A stretch of 51,373 nucleotides of DNA, from contig NZ_VHQG01000001.1 of the NCBI RefSeq assembly GCF_006517435.1, positions 247,983 through 299,355 on the forward strand. Direction: 5' to 3'. The translations under genes and the position numbers were made by a program. The stretch comes from Schumannella soli. GTDB lineage: Bacteria; Actinomycetota; Actinomycetes; Actinomycetales; Microbacteriaceae. The notes under the pieces are model-generated. The model did no database searches. It was not told the DNA's origin and was given only the letters and a program-made list of their open reading frames with translations. Below are positions 1 to 10,237 of the stretch, piece by piece (position 1 is the stretch's first letter; each line of letters starts with the position of its first letter).

Positions 1-1406
1 GCGCTCTGCCCCGCGGCCGAGGCCGCCGCAGCAGCCGCAGCCGCCTTGGCGCGCGGCGACGCCGCGCGCATCGCCGCGATCCCGGTGAGACCGGACTCCG
101 TGGGCGGCACGTCGCCCGACGAGCCCGCCGAAGCCGACGTGCCGGCCGAACCGCCAGGGCCCGATGCGGAGCCGGAGGCCGAACCCGATGCGAGGGCCCC
201 CGACGCCGGTGCCGCACCCGACGCCCCCGACCCGGTCGCATCCGCGATGCCGACCCGGCGCTCGAGACGCTCGACGCGCGCCAGCGCCCCGCGCTCGGTC
301 GCGTCGGCGGCCGGCACGAGCAGGCGGGCGAGCAGCAGCTCGAGGTGCAGGCGCGGCGAGGTGGCGCCCGACATCTCGGTCAGGGCGCTGTTCGCGATGT
401 CGGCGGCACGCGACAGGGCCGCGGTGCCGAAGGCGCCAGCCTGGCGGCCCATGTGCTCGAGCTCGTCGGCGGGCACGCCGCGCAGCACGGCCGCGGCGCC
501 CTCGCGGGTCGCCGCGACGACGATGAGGTCGCGCAGGCGCTCGAGCAGGTCTTCGACGAAGCGGCGCGGGTCCTGACCGGTCTGGATGACGCGGTCGACC
601 CCGGCGAAGGCGCCCGGTGCGTCGGCGACGGCCAGGGCATCCACGATCTCGTCGAGCAGCGCGCCGTGGGTGAAGCCGAGCAGCGCGACGGCGCGCTCGT
701 ACTGCACGAGGGCGCCCTCGCTGCCCGCGATGAGCTGGTCGAGCAGGGAGAGGGTGTCGCGCACCGAGCCGCCGCCGGCCCGCACGACGAGCGGCAGCAC
801 GCCGGGCTGCACCTCGACGCCCTCGCTCTCGCACAGCTGCTGCAGGTAGTCGAGCATCGTCGCCGGGGGCACGAGCCGGAACGGGTAGTGGTGGGTGCGC
901 GAGCGGATCGTGCCGATGACCTTCTCGGGCTCGGTCGTCGCGAAGATGAACTTGACGTGCTCCGGCGGCTCTTCGACGAGCTTGAGCAGGGCGTTGAAGC
1001 CGGCGCTCGTGACCATGTGGGCCTCGTCGAGGATGAAGATCTTGAAGCGGTCGCGGGCCGGCGCGAAGGCGGCGCGGTCGCGCAGGTCGCGGGCGTCGTC
1101 GACGCCGTTGTGGCTGGCCGCGTCGATCTCGATCACGTCGAGCGATCCGCCGCCGCCGCGGGCGAGCTCGACGCAGCTCGGGCACACGCCGCAGGGGGTG
1201 TCGGTGGGGCCCTCGACGCAGTTGAGGCAGCGGGCGAGGATGCGCGCGCTCGTGGTCTTGCCGCAGCCGCGCGGGCCGCTGAAGAGGTAGGCGTGGTTGA
1301 CCCGGTCGGTGCGCAGCGCGGTGCGCAGCGGATCGGTCACCTGCGACTGCCCGATCAGCTCGGCGAAGTTCTCCGGTCGGTACCGGCGATACAGGGCTGT
1401 GACCAC
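1..1406 (-). CDS. dnaX: DNA polymerase III subunit gamma/tau, 5' part (gene runs off the left edge)
   Basis: This is the clamp-loader ATPase of the replicative DNA polymerase. About 468 residues are visible and the C-terminus lies outside the window. The protein opens with VTALYRRYRPENFAELIGQ, typical of DnaX. A Walker A motif (GPRGCGKT) lies near residues 44-51. Zinc-binding cysteines lie near residues 60-78 (CLNC, PCGVCPSC), and a DEAH Walker B motif near 127-130. After the AAA+ core (about residue 370) the chain turns into a low-complexity Ala/Ser/Gly/Pro region, as expected for the start of the tau extension in actinobacteria. The GTG at 1406 was chosen because it gives the family's usual N-terminus; another GTG lies two codons upstream. 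The gene is not in an operon with the IPT/TIG gene behind it, because a terminator hairpin separates them. Confidence 0.96.
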   Translation of the reverse strand, partial: MVTALYRRYRPENFAELIGQSQVTDPLRTALRTDRVNHAYLFSGPRGCGKTTSARILARCLNCVEGPTDTPCGVCPSCVELARGGGGSLDVIEIDAASHNGVDDARDLRDRAAFAPARDRFKIFILDEAHMVTSAGFNALLKLVEEPPEHVKFIFATTEPEKVIGTIRSRTHHYPFRLVPPATMLDYLQQLCESEGVEVQPGVLPLVVRAGGGSVRDTLSLLDQLIAGSEGALVQYERAVALLGFTHGALLDEIVDALAVADAPGAFAGVDRVIQTGQDPRRFVEDLLERLRDLIVVAATREGAAAVLRGVPADELEHMGRQAGAFGTAALSRAADIANSALTEMSGATSPRLHLELLLARLLVPAADATERGALARVERLERRVGIADATGSGASGAAPASGALASGSASGSASGPGGSAGTSASAGSSGDVPPTESGLTGIAAMRAASPRAKAAAAAAAASAAGQS

Positions 1407-1628
1407 CCGCACAGACTACCCGCGACCACCGACGCCGACCGGCCCGGCGGAGGGCCGCATCCGCCCTCGCGCGCGTCGCGCCGGCGCCCGTCGACGCGAC
1501 GCAGACGACCGGCGCGGACGACCGCTGAAAGAGGGGATGCGATCGTCCGCGCCGGAAGTGCCTGTTCAGTCATGAGGGAGATAGAGCTCGAGTGCCGGGC
1601 CACCCGGTGGCGAGAGGCCGGCGAAGCG

Positions 1629-1653
1629 GGGGAGCCCACCCGAAGGGCTCCCC
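1629..1653 (-). terminator. Hairpin downstream of the IPT/TIG gene
   Basis: A perfect GC-rich stem (GGGAGCCC/GGGCTCCC, extended by flanking G/C pairs) lies within 35 bases after the stop codon of the giant surface-protein gene. There is no clear U-tract, which is common for high-GC actinobacterial terminators. The rest of 1407-1660 holds nothing else recognisable apart from the dnaX upstream region. Confidence 0.6.
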
Positions 1654-1660
1654 CGCCCGG

Positions 1661-4600
1661 TCACCGTGCGGAGAACCGCCGGCGGCGTGCACCGCGGAGG
1701 AGGAGGGCTGCACCCGCGAACAGCATCGCGAGAGCCCCGAATACCCACCGACCTCCATCGGTGCCGGTGGCCGCGAGGCCACCGCTTCCGGCGGCGCTGG
1801 ACGACGGACCCGAACCGTCGCCCGGCGTGCCGGGGTCTGCTGCGACGTAGACCATCTCCCAGGGGAGCGATCCGCCGGTCGCGGTGAGGATGCGCACCTG
1901 CACGCGGCCGGGCGCGTGCGGCGGGGCGATGACCTCGATGGTGTTGTCGTCGATGACGGTGAAGCCCGAGCCGAGCACGCCGTCGAAGGTGACGCCGGTC
2001 GCGTTCGCGAAGTTGCGTCCGAAGATGCGGATGCGCACACCGCCGGTGGGCAGCTGATCGTGGCTGACGTCGGTGACGATCGGGTCGTTCGGTCCGACGT
2101 AGCCGTAGCCGTCGGTGACGGTGACGTCGCCCTTCGGGTTGCGGACGACGATGTTGATGTTGCCGGGAGCGTGCGGCGGCGCGACGACGGTGACGGTGCT
2201 GTCGTCGACGACGGTCACGTTCGTGCCCGGGGTGCCGCCGAATTCGACGCCGGTGGTGCCGGTGAGGCCGGTGCCGCCGAGGGTGACGGTGGTGCCGCCC
2301 GCGGCAGGACCGGCGCTCGGCGAGACGGTGCCGACGCTGGGGGCGACCCCGGCGAAGGTGAACCCGCCGACGCTGGTGAGCGTCACGGTCGGCAGCGTCA
2401 CGACCACGTCGGCGGCGCCGGGCGCGTGGGCCGGGTTGACGACGGTGATGGTGTTCGCGTCCACGACGGTGAGTCCGGTGGCGGGGGTGCCGCCGATTGT
2501 CACCGCGGTGGCGGAGCCGACCGAGGGGCCGCTGATCGTGACGACGGTGCCGCCGTCGGCCGGGCCCGCGTTCGGCGAGACCGACTGGATGCTGGGCGCC
2601 GCGGCCACGTAGGTGAAGCCGCCGGGCACGGTCGCGGTGCCGTCGGGGTGCTGCACGAGCACGGGCACGCTGCCGGTCGCGTGGGCCGGCGCCGCGACGG
2701 TGATCGTGGTGTCGTTCACGACGGTGAACGAGCCGCCGGCCACGCCGTCGAAGGTGACTCCGGTCGCGCCGGTGAAGCCGGTCCCGGTGATCGTGACGGT
2801 GGTGCCGCCCGCGGTGCCACCCGTGGTGGGCGTCAGCGAGGTCGCGGTCGGCGGCACCGGGGCTCCGGTGTAGGTGTATCCGCCGGTCGAGGTGAGCGTC
2901 GTGCTCGGCAGGGTGACGACCACGTCGACGGCTCCGGCGGAGTGCGCCGGGGCGGTGACGGTGACGGAGTCCGCGCCGTTCGAGACCAGGGCGGTGCCGG
3001 CGGCGCCGCCGAAGGTCACGCCGGTGGCCGCGCCGATGCCGGGGCCGGTGATCGTGATGCTCGTTCCGCCCGCGGCGGGGCCGCTGTTCGGGGCGATGGT
3101 CTGGATGGATGCCGGCGGCGCGGTGTAGGTGAAGCCGCCGGGCACGGTCGCGTCGCCGTTCGGGTGCTGCACGATCACGGGCGCGTTCCCGGCGGTACCG
3201 GCGGGCGTGGTGACCGTGATGGTCGTGTCGTTCGTCACGGTGAACGAGGTGCCGGCGGTGCCGCCGAAGGTGACCCCGGTGGCGCCGGTGAAGCCGGTGC
3301 CGTCCACGACGACGGTGGTGCCGCCGGCCGTGGCGCCGCTGCTCGGGTCGAGCCCGGTGGCGGTGGGCGCGACGGGGGCGCCCGTGTAGGTGAAGCCGCC
3401 CGTGGAGGTCAGCGGCCCGGTCGGCAGGGTGACCACCACATCCACCGCACCGGCGGAGTGCGCGGGCGCGGTGACGGTGATGCTGTCCGCGTCGCCGTCG
3501 AGGTTCGTGCCCGGGGTGCCGCCGAAGGTGACCCCCGTCGCCTGGCCGATGCCGGGGCCGGTGATGGTGACGGTGGTGCCGCCGGCTGCGGGGCCGCTGT
3601 TCGGCGTGATCGCGGTGATCGACGGCGCGGTGCCGGTGTAGGTGAAGCCGCCCGGAACGGTCGCGGTGCCGTTCGGGTGCTGCACGACGACCGGGACGTC
3701 ACCTGCCGTTCCGGCGGGCGAGGTCACGACGATCGTGGTGTCGTTCGTCACCGAGAACGAGGTTCCCGGCGTGCCGTCGAAGGTGACGCCGGTGGCGCCG
3801 GTGAAGCCGGTGCCGGTGATCGTCGTCGTCGTGCCGCCGGCCGTGCTGCCGGTGGCCGGGGCGATCGAGCTCGCGGTGGGTGCGGTCGGCGCTCCCGTGT
3901 AGGTGAACCCGGCCGTCTTCGTCAGCGTGGCGGTCGGCAGGGTGACCACGACATCCACCGCTCCGGCGGAGTGCGCCGGGGTGTGCACGGTGATCGTGTC
4001 GGCGTCGACGCGCACCAGCTGCGTGCCGGACAGGCCGCCGAAGGTGACGCCGGTGGCGTCGCCGAGTCCGGATCCGCTGATCGTCACCGTGGTGTCGCCG
4101 GCGGCCGGTCCGCTGTTCGGCGTGATCGTGTCGATCGCAGCCGGCGGGGCGACGTAGGTGAAGGAGCCCGGGACCGCGACGTTCCCGTTCGGGTGCTGCA
4201 CCTCGAGGCCGACGGGGCCGGCGGCGTGCGCCGGGCTCGTGACGGTGACGGTGGTGTCGTTCACGACCGTGGCCGGCTGCACGACGCCGTCGACGGCGAT
4301 GCCGGTCGTGCCGGTCAGTCCGGTTCCGGTGATCGTGATGACCGTGCCGCCGGCGGTGCCGCCGCTGGCCGGTGCGAGGCCGGATGCGGTGGGCGGCACG
4401 GGCGTGCCGCCGGTGTAGGTGAAGCCGTCCGTCGAGGTCAGGGTCGTCGTCGGCAGGGTGACGACGACATCCACCGCTCCGGCCGCGTGGGCCGGGGTGA
4501 CGACGCTGATGCTGTCGTCGCTGAGGCGGGTGACCGCTCCGGCGTCCGTGCCGCCGAAGCTGACGGCGGTCGCGGCGCCGAGGCCCGGACCGCTGATCGT

Positions 4601-7600
4601 CACCGCGGTGCCGCCGGCCGCGTCGCCCGTGTTCGGGGCGATCGTCTGGATCGACGGCGGGATGGCCGTGAAGGTGAAGGGATCGGCGAGGGTCACGTCG
4701 CCGTTGGGGTGCTGCACGACGACCGGCACGTCGCCGGCGGCGTGCGCCGGGGTGGTGACGGTGATGCTCGTGCCGTCGGCGCTGACCGAGAAGCCGACGC
4801 CGGCGGTGCCGCCGAAGGTGACGCCGGTCGAGCCGGTGAAGCCGGATCCGCTGATCGTGACGGTGGTGCCGCCCGTGGCCGATCCGCTCGTCGGCGTGAA
4901 GCCGCTCGCGGTCAGCGGGGCGGTGCTGATGAACGAGTAGGCGCCGGTCAGCGTGCTGTCGCCCGCTGGGTGCTGCACGACGACGTCGACGGTTCCGGCG
5001 GCGTGCGCCGGGGTGGTCGCGGTGATGTGCTCGGCGTCGACGACCGTGACGTTCGTCGCGGCGGTGCCGCCGATCGTCACGCCGGTGGCGCCGGTGAAGC
5101 CGGTTCCGGTGATCGTGACGGTCTGCTGGCCGGTGTCGGGGCCGGATGCGGGGCTCACGCCCGTCGCGGCGGCCGGCGGCAGGTAGGTGAAGCCGCCCGT
5201 GCTCGTCGTGCCGCCGAACGGCGTCGTGACGACCACGTCGACCGCGCCCTGCGCGTGGGCCGGGGCGACCGCGGTGATCTGCGTGTCGCTGTCGACGACG
5301 AAGCTCGTCGCGGCCACGCCGCCGAAGCTGACGGCGCCGGTGTCGGTCAGGCTCGAGCCGATGATCGTGACGCTCGTGCCGCCCGCGGTGGGCCCGCTGG
5401 CCGGGGTGAGCCCGACGATCTCGGGGCCGGGGCGGAAGCTGTAGCCGTTCGCCTGGGTGGCCGTGCCTCCCGGTGCGGTGACGACGACATCCACCGCGCC
5501 CGCGGCGTGCGCCGGGGTGACCGCGCTGATCTGGGTGTCGCTGACGACGGTGTAGCTCGCGGCGGGGGTTCCGCCGAAGGTCACCGCGCCCGACCCGGTC
5601 GTGCCGGTGAATCCGGTTCCGGTGATCGTGACGGTCGTGCCGCCGCCGGTCGGGCCGGAGACCGGCGTGAGCGAGCCGATGGTCGGCTGCGGCGCCGGCT
5701 GCAGGAAGGTGAAGCCGCCGGCGAGGGTGAGCGAGGTGCCGCCCGGCGTGGTCACGGTGACCCCGACCGCGCCGGCCGCGTGGGCCGGGGTGGTGACGTC
5801 GATCGTGTCCGCGTCGACGCGGGTGATCGAGGTGCCCGCGCTGCCGCCGAAGGAGACGGCGGTCGCGTCGCCGAGCGCCGTGCCGGTCACGCGCACGACC
5901 TCGCCGCCCTCGGTGGAACCGGTGTTCGGGGTCAGCGCGCCGATGACGGGCGTCGCGACGGTGTAGGTGAAGGCGAGCGGAGCCGACGCGCCGTCGGGGT
6001 GCTGCACCACGACCGCGACCGGGCCGGCCGCGTGGGCGGGCGAGGCGACGGTGATCTGGGTGTCGCTGACGACGGTGAACGAGGTGCCCGCGACGCCGCC
6101 GAAGGTAACGCCGGTGGCAGCGCTGAAGCCGGTGCCCGTGATCGTGACGTTCGTGCCGCCGGCGGTGGGGCCGGTGAGCGGCGTCAGGCCCGCGGCGGTC
6201 GGCGCCTGCGGGTCGCGGAACAGGAAGCCGTCGGCGATCGTGACGTCGCCGGCCGGGTCGCGCAGCACCAGGTCCACCGAGCCGGCTGCGTGCAGCGGGC
6301 TCGTGACCACGATCTGGGTCGCGGTCGTGCTGACGATCGTGCCGTTCGTCGTGCCGAACTGCACGGCGGTGACGCCGTCGAGGTCGGTTCCGGTGATCGT
6401 CACGTCGGTTCCGCCGGCGGTCGGGCCGGTGACGGGCGTGTGCGTCACCACGACGGGCGCGCCGTCGGGGATGAACGTGAAGCCGCGGGTGACGTCGCCG
6501 CCGGGCGCCTGCACGATCAGATCGACGAGCCCCGGAGCGTGGGCGGGCGTCGTGACGGTCACCTGGGTCGGGGTGACGACGAGACCCGTGCCGGCGGTGC
6601 CGCCGAAGGTCACGCCGGTGGTGCCGCCGAGGTCGGTGCCCGTGATGGTCACGACGGTCCCGCCGAGCTGCGTGCCGCTCGCCGGCGCGACGGTCGTCAC
6701 GTTCGGCACGGCCGGGGGCTGGAAGGTGAAGGCGCCGGTGAGCGTGGCGTCGCCGCTCGGGTGCTGCACCACCACATCCACCGGGCCCGCCGCGTGGGCC
6801 GGTGCGGTGACCGTGATCTGCGTGGGCGAGACGACCGTGAACGCGGTTCCGGCGGTGCCGCCGAAGGTCACGCCGGTCGCGCCGGTGAAGCCGGTGCCGG
6901 TGATCGTCGTCGCCGTGCCGCCGGCGGTCGGGCCGACGACCGGATCGATCGAGGCCTCGGTCGGTGCGGGCGGCGGCGTGTACGTGTAGCCGCCGTCGAT
7001 CGTCGTGTCGCCGTTGGGGTGCTGGATGACGATGCTCACCTGGCCGGGCGTGCGGGCCGCGGTGGTGGCGCGCAGCGCCGTGTCGCTGATGACCTGCACC
7101 CCGGTGGCGGGCACGCCCCCGAACTGCACACCGGTGGCGCCGGTGAAGCCGGTTCCGGTGAAGAGCACCGTGGTGCCGCCCGTGCTCGGGCCCTGCTGCG
7201 GCGTGTAGCTCGTCACGGCCGGCTTCTGCGGGGCGATGTAGCTGTACGCGCCGACCGCGGTGGCGTCGCCGCCGACGGCCGCGGTGCCGTGCACGACGAC
7301 GTTCGCCGGGCCGGTCGCGCCGGCCGGGGTGGTCGCCGTGATGCGCGTGTCGCTGACGACGGTCACGTTCGTCGCCGGGGTGCCGCCGATGTCGACACCC
7401 GTCGCGCCGGTGAAGGCGCGGCCGTCGATCGTGATCGGGGTGCCGCCCGCGGCAGGACCGGAAGCGGGGGTCACGGTCGTGATCGCGATGACCGGGTCGT
7501 AGACGTAGGGGCTAGTGCCCGAGGTGCCCACGGCGGTCGTGACGGCGACGCCGACGGTCGCCGCGGTGTGCGGCGGGGCCGTGGCGGTGACGACGGTTCC

Positions 7601-9787
7601 GGCGAGGTTGACCGAGACCGAGGTCGCGGGGATGCCGTCGAAGGTGACGCCGGTGGTCCCGGTGACGCCGAGGTTCACGCCGCCGATCGTGACGACCGTG
7701 CCGCCCGTCTCCGGTCCGTGGTTCGGGGTGATGGTCGCGATGGCCGGCGTCAGCGGCAGCGGGTTCGCGTAGGTGAAGCCGCCGGGCAGGGTCGCGGTCG
7801 TGCCGCAGGAGGCGGCGCTGGTGACCCCGACATCCACCGTTCCGGCGATGTGGGCCGGCGTGGTGACGGTAAGCTGCTGGGCGGAGTCGCGGCTGACGAT
7901 CGTGCCGGCAGTGCCGCCGAAGGTCACGCCGGTGACGGTGTCGAGGCACGAGCCGGTGAGGATCACCGTGGTGCCACCCGCGAGCGGACCGGTGTTCGGC
8001 ACCGCCGAGGTCAGCGCCAGCGCGGGCACGTAGGTGAAGCTGCCGGGCAGCGAGGCGCCCGCCGCCGTGGTGACGATCACGGGAACGGCACCCGCGACGT
8101 GGTACGGCGTCTTGACGGTGATCTGGGTGTCGGTGACCGACTGGATGATGCCGGGCGTGCCGCCGAAGGTCGCGCCGGTCGCTCCGGTGAATCCGGCGCC
8201 CGTGATCGTGACGACGGTGCCGCCGGCCTCCGGGCCGCTGGACGGACTGATCCCGTCGACACGGGGCGCGACCGCCTTGGCGTTGCCGTCGACGGCCCCG
8301 CCGACCTCGCCGTTCGCGAGGTTGAGCGTGAGCACGTCGCCGCCGCCGGCGGAGAAGTTGAGCAGGCGCAGCTGCAGCGCGGTCTCGCTGAACGGGCGGC
8401 CGGCCTGCGCGGGTGACGGGCTCTGCACGTTGGCGCGCAGCGACAGCACCGTGTTCACGAGGGCGAGCACGGGCTGCAGGGTGTTCGTGACCGGGGTGAT
8501 GAGCAGCGGCCGCAGGGCCGTGATGGCGGTGTTCACGCTGCCGGTCGTCTGCGTCAGCAGGGTGCCGAGCGTGCCGGTGAGGAGCCCGACGACCTGGCCG
8601 ACCGAGAGCGTCAGGCCGACGGCGGTGACCTTGACCGCGGTGGGAGCGTAGGTGCCGTCGAGCAGCTGGCCGAGCGGCGCGGCCACGTTGACCGTGATCG
8701 CCGGCGTGCCCGCGACCGCGATCTGCACGTTCAGGTTCACAGCGGCGGAGCGGATCGCGGTGATGAGGTTCGCCTGCAGCTGGTCGACCGCCGAGCCGAC
8801 GAGCGTGAGCACCGATCCCGAGATCGCCTGCAGCGCCTGCGCCGACAGGATCTCGGTGTTCGGGTCGAGGTTGTTGAGTCCGCCGTTGATCTTCGACAGG
8901 TCGGCGGTGATCTCGCCGGTCGTCAGGTTGATGCTCACGCTGCCGTCGGAGGTGGTGAGCGTCTGCGGCAGGGTCACCGACGTCAGATCGACGGTGATCG
9001 AGGAGTTGTTCGTCGCTGCCGGAGTGCTGATCAGCCCGGGCAACACGTTGAGCAGCCCCTTGAGGCTGTTCTGGGTGTTCGTCAGCAGGGTGCCGGCGCC
9101 GGTCGTCAGCTGGCCCTGCACGGTGGTCTGCAGCGCGCTCACGCGCGGGGTGACGATGCTGTTGAGACTCTTGAGCGTGTTGCTCGTGAGGCGGAGCTTG
9201 CCGCCGGCGATCTCGTACTTGCCGACCGGCGTGCCGCCCTGGCTGCTCGAGGCGCTCGCGCTGAGGGCGCCGAGGTCGAGGTGCGCATCCGCCAGCTCGC
9301 CGGTGAGCTGAGCACCGAGGATGTCGTGCAGATCGAAGGTGAGGTTGCCGGGCACCTGACTGGGGGGAACGGTGCCGACGCCGATCACGCCGTCGTTGCC
9401 GACGAGGCCGGAGGCGCCGACCGAGCTGGCGTCGGGGTCGGACCTCGCGTAGGAGGAGAGCGCGCCGGCGTTGGTCAGATGCACCGGGATGCCCAGGTTG
9501 CCCGGCAGCGAGATGGTGAACCCGTTCAACACCGACGCGTTGAGGTTGTGCCGGTCGATCTGCGTCGCCGTCGTCCCCAGGTTCTGCGTCGCCGAGGTGT
9601 TGAGCGCGCCGTCGATAGCGCTGACCAGCGAACCCGAGAGGAAGGTGCCGCTCGCGCTGGAGCGGTCGCCAGGGCTGGCGTCGCTCGGGGCGATGCCGAC
9701 GAGGAAGACCCCCGTCATCACCGCCGCGACGAGAGCCAGCCCCCGGCTCCCCCACGTGCTGAACTTCTCGGCGCGCGTCGGCGCCAT
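1661..9787 (-). CDS. Giant secreted choice-of-anchor G family protein with about 25 IPT/TIG repeats and an LAATG cell-wall anchor
   Basis: This is a probable cell-surface adhesin or structural protein of about 2,708 residues. It has a signal peptide (residues about 14-38), then a region of about 470 residues resembling the choice-of-anchor G family. About 25 IPT/TIG immunoglobulin-like domains follow, each about 85 residues and built on variants of SGPxAGGTxVTITGxGFTGATGVTFGG. The C-terminus has LAATG 38 residues from the end, a hydrophobic segment and RRRR, so it is a sorting signal of the LAxTG type recognised by class E sortases. The 25th domain is degenerate. Neighbouring domains in the C-terminal half alternate between two types with a period near 516 bp. 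I chose ATG 9787 because GGGGGA lies 7 nt upstream; a longer reading starts at 9811. Function is inferred from architecture only; no catalytic motif was seen. Confidence 0.9.
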   Translation of the reverse strand: MAPTRAEKFSTWGSRGLALVAAVMTGVFLVGIAPSDASPGDRSSASGTFLSGSLVSAIDGALNTSATQNLGTTATQIDRHNLNASVLNGFTISLPGNLGIPVHLTNAGALSSYARSDPDASSVGASGLVGNDGVIGVGTVPPSQVPGNLTFDLHDILGAQLTGELADAHLDLGALSASASSSQGGTPVGKYEIAGGKLRLTSNTLKSLNSIVTPRVSALQTTVQGQLTTGAGTLLTNTQNSLKGLLNVLPGLISTPAATNNSSITVDLTSVTLPQTLTTSDGSVSINLTTGEITADLSKINGGLNNLDPNTEILSAQALQAISGSVLTLVGSAVDQLQANLITAIRSAAVNLNVQIAVAGTPAITVNVAAPLGQLLDGTYAPTAVKVTAVGLTLSVGQVVGLLTGTLGTLLTQTTGSVNTAITALRPLLITPVTNTLQPVLALVNTVLSLRANVQSPSPAQAGRPFSETALQLRLLNFSAGGGDVLTLNLANGEVGGAVDGNAKAVAPRVDGISPSSGPEAGGTVVTITGAGFTGATGATFGGTPGIIQSVTDTQITVKTPYHVAGAVPVIVTTAAGASLPGSFTYVPALALTSAVPNTGPLAGGTTVILTGSCLDTVTGVTFGGTAGTIVSRDSAQQLTVTTPAHIAGTVDVGVTSAASCGTTATLPGGFTYANPLPLTPAIATITPNHGPETGGTVVTIGGVNLGVTGTTGVTFDGIPATSVSVNLAGTVVTATAPPHTAATVGVAVTTAVGTSGTSPYVYDPVIAITTVTPASGPAAGGTPITIDGRAFTGATGVDIGGTPATNVTVVSDTRITATTPAGATGPANVVVHGTAAVGGDATAVGAYSYIAPQKPAVTSYTPQQGPSTGGTTVLFTGTGFTGATGVQFGGVPATGVQVISDTALRATTAARTPGQVSIVIQHPNGDTTIDGGYTYTPPPAPTEASIDPVVGPTAGGTATTITGTGFTGATGVTFGGTAGTAFTVVSPTQITVTAPAHAAGPVDVVVQHPSGDATLTGAFTFQPPAVPNVTTVAPASGTQLGGTVVTITGTDLGGTTGVTFGGTAGTGLVVTPTQVTVTTPAHAPGLVDLIVQAPGGDVTRGFTFIPDGAPVVVTHTPVTGPTAGGTDVTITGTDLDGVTAVQFGTTNGTIVSTTATQIVVTSPLHAAGSVDLVLRDPAGDVTIADGFLFRDPQAPTAAGLTPLTGPTAGGTNVTITGTGFSAATGVTFGGVAGTSFTVVSDTQITVASPAHAAGPVAVVVQHPDGASAPLAFTYTVATPVIGALTPNTGSTEGGEVVRVTGTALGDATAVSFGGSAGTSITRVDADTIDVTTPAHAAGAVGVTVTTPGGTSLTLAGGFTFLQPAPQPTIGSLTPVSGPTGGGTTVTITGTGFTGTTGSGAVTFGGTPAASYTVVSDTQISAVTPAHAAGAVDVVVTAPGGTATQANGYSFRPGPEIVGLTPASGPTAGGTSVTIIGSSLTDTGAVSFGGVAATSFVVDSDTQITAVAPAHAQGAVDVVVTTPFGGTTSTGGFTYLPPAAATGVSPASGPDTGQQTVTITGTGFTGATGVTIGGTAATNVTVVDAEHITATTPAHAAGTVDVVVQHPAGDSTLTGAYSFISTAPLTASGFTPTSGSATGGTTVTISGSGFTGSTGVTFGGTAGVGFSVSADGTSITVTTPAHAAGDVPVVVQHPNGDVTLADPFTFTAIPPSIQTIAPNTGDAAGGTAVTISGPGLGAATAVSFGGTDAGAVTRLSDDSISVVTPAHAAGAVDVVVTLPTTTLTSTDGFTYTGGTPVPPTASGLAPASGGTAGGTVITITGTGLTGTTGIAVDGVVQPATVVNDTTVTVTSPAHAAGPVGLEVQHPNGNVAVPGSFTYVAPPAAIDTITPNSGPAAGDTTVTISGSGLGDATGVTFGGLSGTQLVRVDADTITVHTPAHSAGAVDVVVTLPTATLTKTAGFTYTGAPTAPTASSIAPATGSTAGGTTTTITGTGFTGATGVTFDGTPGTSFSVTNDTTIVVTSPAGTAGDVPVVVQHPNGTATVPGGFTYTGTAPSITAITPNSGPAAGGTTVTITGPGIGQATGVTFGGTPGTNLDGDADSITVTAPAHSAGAVDVVVTLPTGPLTSTGGFTYTGAPVAPTATGLDPSSGATAGGTTVVVDGTGFTGATGVTFGGTAGTSFTVTNDTTITVTTPAGTAGNAPVIVQHPNGDATVPGGFTYTAPPASIQTIAPNSGPAAGGTSITITGPGIGAATGVTFGGAAGTALVSNGADSVTVTAPAHSAGAVDVVVTLPSTTLTSTGGYTYTGAPVPPTATSLTPTTGGTAGGTTVTITGTGFTGATGVTFDGVAGGSFTVVNDTTITVAAPAHATGSVPVLVQHPDGTATVPGGFTYVAAAPSIQSVSPNAGPADGGTVVTISGPSVGSATAVTIGGTPATGLTVVDANTITVVNPAHAPGAADVVVTLPTVTLTSVGGFTFAGVAPSVGTVSPSAGPAAGGTTVTLGGTGLTGTTGVEFGGTPGTNVTVVDDSTVTVVAPPHAPGNINIVVRNPKGDVTVTDGYGYVGPNDPIVTDVSHDQLPTGGVRIRIFGRNFANATGVTFDGVLGSGFTVIDDNTIEVIAPPHAPGRVQVRILTATGGSLPWEMVYVAADPGTPGDGSGPSSSAAGSGGLAATGTDGGRWVFGALAMLFAGAALLLRGARRRRFSAR
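1850..8270. repeat. Tandem IPT/TIG-domain coding repeats, about 255 bp each, with a 513-516 bp higher-order unit
   Basis: Domain boundaries recur about every 255 bp. In 2613-4419 equivalent points fall at 2613, 3129, 3642 and 4158, and at 2874, 3390, 3903 and 4419. This gives a dimer period of 516, 513 and 516 bp. A-type domains start with (V/T)xPTAxx(L/I)xP, and B-type domains with PxSIQTIAPNSGPAAGG-like sequence. Confidence 0.85.
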
Positions 9788-9895
9788 CGTCATTTCCCCC
9801 ATGTCACACATCCCCGTGTCCTGATCCGACTAGACGGAGATCGAACTCGGGTGGTTGGTCCGGGTTTCGGGTTCCCCGTCGGGTGACTGTGTTTC

Positions 9896-9923
9896 AGATT
9901 ACGCGCGCACTGCTCGTTTTCAA
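9896..9923 (-). promoter_or_regulatory. Predicted promoter of the IPT/TIG gene
   Basis: On the minus strand there is a TTGAAA -35 box (9918-9923), a 16-bp spacer and a TAATCT -10 box (9896-9901). It predicts a leader of about 100 nt before the start at 9787. The rest of 9924-10225 holds no gene that I can see. Confidence 0.6.
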
Positions 9924-10225
9924 CCCCCCGTCGGACTCGGTCGGGCATCCCCCGGTCGCACCGAGGCGGTCGGAATCGGGCAAACGGGGGCGCCAAACGG
10001 ACATCGTCCGGTCGGAAACAGACTCCGCTCCCCGAAAAGACGGGCGAGACGACAGTGCCGGCGCGTGCCGGACGGCCGGCGTCGGCACCGCACGGCGACG
10101 ATTCCGCGGGCCCGGGCGCGTCCCGACGCGCCCCGGGGGGATTGCGCCCGGCGTGAAGCCGGGCTATGTGCGGGCGCGGTCAACAGGAGGTACGGCCCGG
10201 GAACGAGGGATCCGTGCGCGCCCGC

Positions 10226-10231
10226 TAGACT
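10226..10231 (+). promoter_or_regulatory. -10 box of the SRP RNA gene
   Basis: TAGACT lies 7 nt before the predicted first base of the 4.5S RNA. No convincing -35 box is visible. Confidence 0.5.
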
Positions 10232-10237
10232 GAGGCC

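Noticed and set aside
1592-8416. A 2,274-codon plus-strand open frame opposite the IPT/TIG gene
   Set aside because: Its translation is dominated by R, G, D, A and V in short patterns that mirror the antisense repeats. It has no signal or domain, and the minus strand encodes a clear repeat protein with signal peptide and anchor.
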